A stretch of DNA of 64,000 nt from Streptomyces brasiliensis (GTDB lineage: Bacteria > Actinomycetota > Actinomycetes > Streptomycetales > Streptomycetaceae): positions 112,794 through 176,793 of the forward strand of contig NZ_BMQA01000015.1 of assembly GCF_014647875.1 (NCBI RefSeq), written 5' to 3'. Numbering within the stretch: the first letter of the stretch is position 1; every line of letters starts with the position of its first letter. The notes below the pieces were generated by a model. That model saw only the letters and a list, made by a program, of their open reading frames with translations. It did no database searches and was not told the origin of the DNA. A program made the translations under genes and the position numbers. Below, piece by piece: positions 60,577 through 64,000 of this stretch.

Positions 60577-61176
60577 GTGCTCGACGCCGACTTCTTCCGC
60601 CGCTGGGTGGCCGCGACCGCGGCGTCCGTGGACCGTGAGGCCGAGCGCCTCACCGCCCTCGACTCGGCCATCGGGGACGCCGACCACGGCAGCAACATGC
60701 AACGCGGGTTCAAGGCCGTGACGGCCGCACTGGAGAAGGAGGCGCCCGAGACGCCGGGGGCCATCCTGATGCTCGCCGGACGGCAGCTCATCTCGACGGT
60801 CGGCGGTGCGTCCGGGCCGCTGTACGGCACGCTGCTGCGCCGCACGGGCAAGGCGCTCGGTGACGCGGCCGAGGTCACCGAGGCGCAACTGGCCGAGGCC
60901 CTCAGGGCGGGCGTGGAGGGGGTCATGGTGCTCGGCGGAGCAGCGCCCGGCGACAAGACCATGGTCGACGCGCTGGTCCCGGCCGTCGACGCTCTCGGCG
61001 ACGGATTCGCCGCGGCACGGACCGCGGCGGAGGAGGGCGCCCTGGCGACGGTCCCGCTGCAGGCTCGCAAGGGCCGGGCCAGTTATCTCGGCGAGCGCAG
61101 CATCGGCCACCAGGACCCGGGCGCGACCTCGTCCGCGCTGCTGATCGCCGGACTCGCGGAGGCCTCAGGTGAGTGA
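60577..61176 (+). CDS. dhaL: Dihydroxyacetone kinase, DhaL subunit
   Basis: A 199-aa ADP-containing subunit that phosphorylates dihydroxyacetone bound to DhaK. The nucleotide/Mg loop is SAIGDADHGSNMQRGFKAV; STVGGASGPLYGTLLRR and SYLGERSIGHQDPGATSSAL are also diagnostic. GTG 60577 with AGGGAG nearby gives a normal N-terminus; an in-frame GTG at 60544 would add 11 residues. It lies 46 bp after dhaK and its stop overlaps the GTG start of dhaM. Confidence 0.93.
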   Translation: MLDADFFRRWVAATAASVDREAERLTALDSAIGDADHGSNMQRGFKAVTAALEKEAPETPGAILMLAGRQLISTVGGASGPLYGTLLRRTGKALGDAAEVTEAQLAEALRAGVEGVMVLGGAAPGDKTMVDALVPAVDALGDGFAAARTAAEEGALATVPLQARKGRASYLGERSIGHQDPGATSSALLIAGLAEASGE

Positions 61177-61579
61177 CGAGAAGCTGGTCGGGATCGTGCT
61201 GGTGTCGCACAGCGCCGAGGTGGCCGCGTCGGTCGCCGAGCTGGCGAAGGGGCTGGCGGGCGGCGCAACGGCGGTGCCCGTCGCGCCGGCCGGGGGTACG
61301 GAGGGCGGTGGGCTCGGTACGAGCGCCGAGCTGATCTCCGCCGCGGCCGCGGCCGTGGACCGGGGCCGAGGGGTCGCCGTTCTCACCGATCTGGGCAGCG
61401 CGGTGCTCACGGTGAAGGCGCTGCTCGCCGAGGGCGACGAACTCCCGGACGGCACACGCCTGGTGGACGCCCCGTTCGTCGAGGGGGCGGTGGCGGCGGT
61501 GGTCACGGCGTCCACGGGAGCCGACCTCGACGCGGTCGAGGCGGCGGCCGCGGAGGCGTACACGTACCGGAAGGTGTGA
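61169..61579 (+). CDS. dhaM: Dihydroxyacetone kinase phosphotransfer subunit DhaM (EIIA-Man-like)
   Basis: A 136-aa single-domain EIIA(Man)-type protein that accepts phosphate from HPr and passes it to DhaL-ADP. The phosphorylated His is in GIVLVSHSAEVAASVAELAK; GVAVLTDLGSAVLTVKALLA is the conserved GSA region. It lacks the HPr and EI-like domains of E. coli DhaM, as is usual in actinobacteria. Its GTG start overlaps the end of dhaL by 8 bp, indicating coupling. A strong hairpin follows. Confidence 0.93.
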   Translation: MSDEKLVGIVLVSHSAEVAASVAELAKGLAGGATAVPVAPAGGTEGGGLGTSAELISAAAAAVDRGRGVAVLTDLGSAVLTVKALLAEGDELPDGTRLVDAPFVEGAVAAVVTASTGADLDAVEAAAAEAYTYRKV

Positions 61580-61602
61580 GGCACGCCCGGCGGATGCAAG
61601 AG

Positions 61603-61642
61603 GGCCGGGGACCTGAGTGCGTGTCGGCTCAGGTCCCCGGCC
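61603..61642 (+). terminator. Terminator of the dhaKLM operon
   Basis: A perfect 15-bp inverted repeat (GGCCGGGGACCTGAG and its complement) with a 10-nt loop, 23 bp after the dhaM stop. Confidence 0.85.
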
Positions 61643-61687
61643 GCCTCGTCGGCGCGGGATCAGCGACGACAGCGTTCCGCGCGACAG

Positions 61688-61722
61688 GGCTGAACTCCCC
61701 TGCCTTCGCAAGGAGTTCAGCC
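61688..61722. repeat. Second inverted repeat downstream of dhaM
   Basis: GGCTGAACTCC and GGAGTTCAGCC (11-bp arms) with a 13-nt loop. It may be a second terminator or a decayed element end. Confidence 0.6.
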
Positions 61723-61804
61723 GTGAGGACACTCAGCATACGTAACTCTGCCCGATGGTCACCAATGCGGCCCTCTTGATGCGATCGCACCGTCCGCGCC
61801 ATAT

Positions 61805-61816
61805 TGGTCCGGACCA
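61805..61816. promoter_or_regulatory. DasR-like dre site
   Basis: TGGTCCGGACCA is a perfect 12-bp palindrome differing only in the central two bases from the DasR consensus TGGTCTAGACCA, 32 bp before the Fn3 lipoprotein start. DasR represses N-acetylglucosamine/chitin genes; whether it binds here is inferred. Confidence 0.55.
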
Positions 61817-61848
61817 TTGCCGACGGGATGTCCCGGGGAGGCAGAGCC

Positions 61849-62140
61849 GTGCGACGCGTTCGGTTGTCCCATCTGCCGTCTCTCGCGGCCCTGGTACTGG
61901 TCGCCGCCTGCGGCCCGGGCGGGGCCACGGACGGCGGGAACGGGCGGATGCCCGGCGCGCCGACTGGTGTCACGGCCGCGGCCGGGAGCGCCACCAGCGT
62001 GCACGTCATGTGGAACGCGCTGACCGACGGTCCCGGCGTCCGGGTGTACGAGGTATATCGCGGCACCACGAAGGTCGTGGAAGTGCCCGGTTCTCAGCAC
62101 ATGGTGGACGTCACCAGGCTCAGGCCGTCCACCATCCCAT
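61849..62140 (+). pseudogene. Fibronectin-III lipoprotein, 5' part, interrupted by IS200/IS605
   Basis: From GTG 61849 (GGGGAGG upstream) the gene encodes a lipoprotein signal (RLSHLPSLAALVLVAAC, lipobox LVAAC with Cys at about residue 20) and a first fibronectin type III domain (GAPTGVTAAAGSATSVHVMW, VYEVYRGTTKVVEVPGSQHM, VDVTRLRPST). Homology stops near 62130 where the IS left end begins. The remaining domains, including any catalytic one, are not seen before the window end, so the gene is inactive. The upstream DasR-like palindrome suggests original control by amino-sugar signals. Confidence 0.75.
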
Positions 62141-62153
62141 CTTGCGTGGGTAT

Positions 62154-62171
62154 CCCCGGCTTCAGCCGGGG
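62154..62171. repeat. Left-end hairpin of the IS200/IS605 element
   Basis: An 8-bp perfect stem CCCCGGCT/AGCCGGGG with a 2-nt loop, in the position of the TnpA recognition hairpin. Confidence 0.75.
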
Positions 62172-62236
62172 AGGGAAACGCATCCTCGGGCCGGAGCCGC
62201 ACAGCGGCGGAGTTCGCTGCGCGACTGCCGTGACGG

Positions 62237-62665
62237 TCAGACGGGCCGCCTCTGGCCTTCGATGTACTGACGGATCACGGTCAGCGGTGCGCCGCCGCAG
62301 GATCCGGCGAAGTAGGAGCGGGACCAGGAGACGGAACCCATCCCAATGCGGTTGATCCGGCCGGTGTACTCGGCCCGCAGGTAGCGGGAGCTGACGCCCT
62401 TGAGGCTGTTGATCAGCTTGGACAGGGCGACCTTCGGCGGGTAGTGCACGAGCAGGTGTACGTGATCGGTGTCACCGTTGAACTCGCGAAGCTCGGCCTC
62501 GAAGCTGGCGCACACCTCCCGCATGATCTCCTCGCACCGCTTGAGCATGGCGTCATCGAAAACGCCACGCCGGTACTTCGTGACGAACACCAAGTGTGCG
62601 TGCAGGTTGTAGGCGACGTGACGTCCGGTACGTACGTCGGAATTTGGGTTCCAGCGGGGTGACAT
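62237..62665 (-). CDS. tnpA: TnpA, Y1 HUH single-strand transposase (IS200 type)
   Basis: A 142-aa transposase. HUH motif is in FNGDTDHVHLLVHYPPKVAL, and the C-terminal helix with the nucleophilic Tyr is in TVIRQYIEGQRRPV. The N-terminus has NLHAHLVFVTKYRRGVF. Length and motifs are complete, so it may be active. ATG 62665. It is divergent from tnpB with 52 bp between. Confidence 0.93.
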   Translation of the reverse strand: MSPRWNPNSDVRTGRHVAYNLHAHLVFVTKYRRGVFDDAMLKRCEEIMREVCASFEAELREFNGDTDHVHLLVHYPPKVALSKLINSLKGVSSRYLRAEYTGRINRIGMGSVSWSRSYFAGSCGGAPLTVIRQYIEGQRRPV

Positions 62666-62717
62666 ACGCCAAGCGTAGTATGATCTTGGAAGCCGACCGG
62701 GAAAAGGGGGTGAACCA

Positions 62718-63914
62718 GTGATCCGCGCCTACAAGTTCCTCATGCGCCCCACCGTGGGCCAGGAAGGAGCCTTGACGGCGATGCTCCGCGATCACTGCAC
62801 CCTCTACAACGCGGCGTTGCAGGAACGCCGCGACGCCTACCGGCACGCCTCGAAGACGACGATCCGCTACGGGCAACAGTCCGCCCAACTCAAGGACATC
62901 CGGACCTACGATCCTGATCAGGCCCGCTGGTCGTTCAGCTCGCAGCAGGCGACCTTGCGCCGCCTGGACAAGGCGTTCGCCGCGTTCTTCCGGCGTGTGA
63001 AGTCCGGCGAGAAGCCTGGCTATCCCCGTTTCCGCTCGAACAAGCGGTTCGACACGGTGGACTTCCCTAAAGACGGCGATGGCTGCCGCTGGGATGCCAC
63101 CCCGCACGATCCCGTCACCCGCGTGCGCCTCCAAGGCGTGGGGCATGTCAAGGTGCACCAGCACCGGCCCGTGGTCGGCAAGGTCAAGACGATCAGCGTG
63201 AAGCGGGAAGGCCGCCGCTGGTACGTCGTCCTCACCGCCGACCAGGCCCAACCTGAGCCCCTCCCCGCGACGGGCGCTGTGGTCGGCATCGACATGGGCA
63301 TAGCCAACTTCCTCGCCGACTCCAACGGCGAATTCGTGCCCAACCCGCGCCACGGCGCGAAGGCCGCCGCCAAGCTGGAAGCCCCACAGCAGGCCCTGAG
63401 CCGGTGCAAGCGTGGCAGCAAGCGACGCCGCAAGGCCGTAGAGGTGGTGGCGCGGCTGCACCGTAAGGTCCGGCGTCAACGCCTGGACCACGCGCACAAG
63501 ACCGCGCTTGACCTCGTGCGTGGCAATGACTTCATCGCGCACGAAGACCTCAAGATCCGCAACATGAGCAAGGCGCCGGCACCGAAGCCGGACGCCGAGC
63601 GGCCCGGCGCGTTCCTCCCGAACGGGGCGAGCGCGAAGGCCGGACTCAACCGCTCGATAGCTGATGCCGGATGGGGGGTGTTCCTCGCGATCCTCGCAGC
63701 CAAGGCGGAAGGCGCCGGGCGGGAAGTGATGGCGGTGGACCCCCGCAACACCTCCCGGCGGTGCCCCGAATGCGGGCACACCGCCAAGGAGAACCGGCCC
63801 ACACAGGAGAAGTTCCACTGTCAGGAGTGCGACCACCAGGCGCACGCTGACACGGTGGGCGCCCTGAACGTTCTACGGGCCGGGCTGGTCCGTCGCGACG
63901 CCAACCCGGCATAG
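62718..63914 (+). CDS. tnpB: TnpB, RNA-guided nuclease (IS605 OrfB)
   Basis: A 398-aa TnpB, the ancestor-type of Cas12 nucleases, that works with an omega RNA from the element's right end. The N-terminal helix-rich domain starts IRAYKFLMRPTVGQEGALTA. RuvC residues: Asp in VVGIDMGIANF (about 192), Glu in FIAHEDLKIRNM (about 276) and the last Asp in HADTVGALNVL (about 377). The zinc finger is RRCPECGHTAKENR and FHCQECDHQ. All catalytic positions are intact. GTG 62718 follows GGGGGTGA. Its 3' end should overlap the omega RNA. Confidence 0.93.
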   Translation: MIRAYKFLMRPTVGQEGALTAMLRDHCTLYNAALQERRDAYRHASKTTIRYGQQSAQLKDIRTYDPDQARWSFSSQQATLRRLDKAFAAFFRRVKSGEKPGYPRFRSNKRFDTVDFPKDGDGCRWDATPHDPVTRVRLQGVGHVKVHQHRPVVGKVKTISVKREGRRWYVVLTADQAQPEPLPATGAVVGIDMGIANFLADSNGEFVPNPRHGAKAAAKLEAPQQALSRCKRGSKRRRKAVEVVARLHRKVRRQRLDHAHKTALDLVRGNDFIAHEDLKIRNMSKAPAPKPDAERPGAFLPNGASAKAGLNRSIADAGWGVFLAILAAKAEGAGREVMAVDPRNTSRRCPECGHTAKENRPTQEKFHCQECDHQAHADTVGALNVLRAGLVRRDANPA

Positions 63915-63922
63915 CGAGAAGC

Positions 63923-63942
63923 CCCCCTCCTTCAGGAGGGGG
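63923..63942. repeat. Right-end hairpin of the IS200/IS605 element
   Basis: A 9-bp perfect stem CCCCCTCCT/AGGAGGGGG with a 2-nt loop, just after tnpB; it also may be part of the omega RNA scaffold. Confidence 0.75.
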
Positions 63943-63950
63943 AGGAGTCA

Positions 63951-64000
63951 GTACGCCCAGCATGGGCGGCAGCTTAAGGGTGAAAGTCCCGAAGAGGAGA
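63951..64000. other. Sequence beyond the IS, unknown
   Basis: The 50 bases after the element do not continue the fibronectin gene in any frame. The string AGGGTGAAAGTCCCG resembles a segment common in group II intron RNA domain I, but this is too short for a call. Confidence 0.2.

Larger units (their letters stand above)
62140..63950. mobile_element. IS200/IS605-family element with divergent tnpA and tnpB
   Basis: The element has subterminal hairpins at both ends (CCCCGGCT/AGCCGGGG at 62154-62171, CCCCCTCCT/AGGAGGGGG at 63923-63942) instead of terminal inverted repeats, with tnpA on minus and tnpB on plus. These hairpins are the sites TnpA recognises in single-stranded DNA. The exact ends are not determined; the limits given are approximate. 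Confidence 0.82.

Noticed and set aside
1..64000. tRNA, rRNA or CRISPR array
   Set aside because: No cloverleaf, rRNA segment or regularly spaced direct repeats were seen; the only regular repeats are those encoding TPR units and a 7-bp tandem repeat.

Overview
The window is high-GC actinobacterial DNA and reads as Streptomyces. It carries an SsgA-like sporulation protein, an NsdA-type regulator, in-frame TTA leucine codons, a PAS/PP2C phosphatase, a LAL-type regulator, a DUF397 protein, and frequent GTG/TTG starts behind strong AGGAGG-type ribosome sites. Several insertion sequences and more than ten broken genes suggest an accessory or chromosome-arm region. Some of the frameshifts are short indels next to G/C runs and could be sequencing errors.

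Region 1 (1-12.7 kb, minus strand) is the start of a polyketide locus. A fatty acyl-AMP ligase (FAAL) is followed by a giant type I PKS: loading ACP, then KS-AT-DH-(vestigial ER)-KR-ACP, then KS-AT-DH-KR, running off the left edge. A 2-nt deletion breaks the second KS. Expected chemistry is activation of a fatty acid, transfer to the N-terminal ACP and two reducing extensions.

Region 2 (13-24 kb) is developmental and cell-envelope housekeeping: a baeRF3-type protein, a Gfo/Idh/MocA oxidoreductase, a phospholipase C remnant, an SsgA-like protein, a PAS-PP2C phosphatase, NsdA, an APH-fold protein and a secreted N-acetylmuramoyl-L-alanine amidase. The phosphatase and the APH-fold gene on either side of nsdA each contain one TTA codon.

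Region 3 (24-39.9 kb) holds a LAL regulator, a CGNR protein, a universal stress protein, DUF397, fused remnants of a hydrolase and a thiolase, phenylacetate-CoA ligase behind a TetR-type operator, a metallophosphoesterase, two acyl-CoA ligases (one frameshifted) and a nitronate monooxygenase.

Region 4 (40-54.8 kb) has a Tat-exported beta-lactamase-fold hydrolase, a FAD oxidoreductase/methyltransferase pair, a TPR protein kinase, an MpaB-like oxygenase, then a gene graveyard (MBL, LeuC, IS5). After it come an MFS transporter, a GlxA-type regulator with a broken isochorismatase, two IS remnants, and an acyl-CoA dehydrogenase behind a perfect KstR-type motif.

Region 5 (54.8-59.4 kb) looks like a compact redox/electrophile-response island: WrbA, a VOC protein, a MarR regulator, an acetyltransferase, pirin and an AhpD-like protein. 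Matching TTGA/TCAA palindromes sit in the promoters on both sides.

Region 6 (59.5-64 kb) is a PTS-type dihydroxyacetone kinase operon (dhaKLM) with a CebR-like box upstream. Then comes a fibronectin-III lipoprotein gene preceded by a DasR-like palindrome and interrupted by an IS200/IS605 element encoding TnpA and TnpB.
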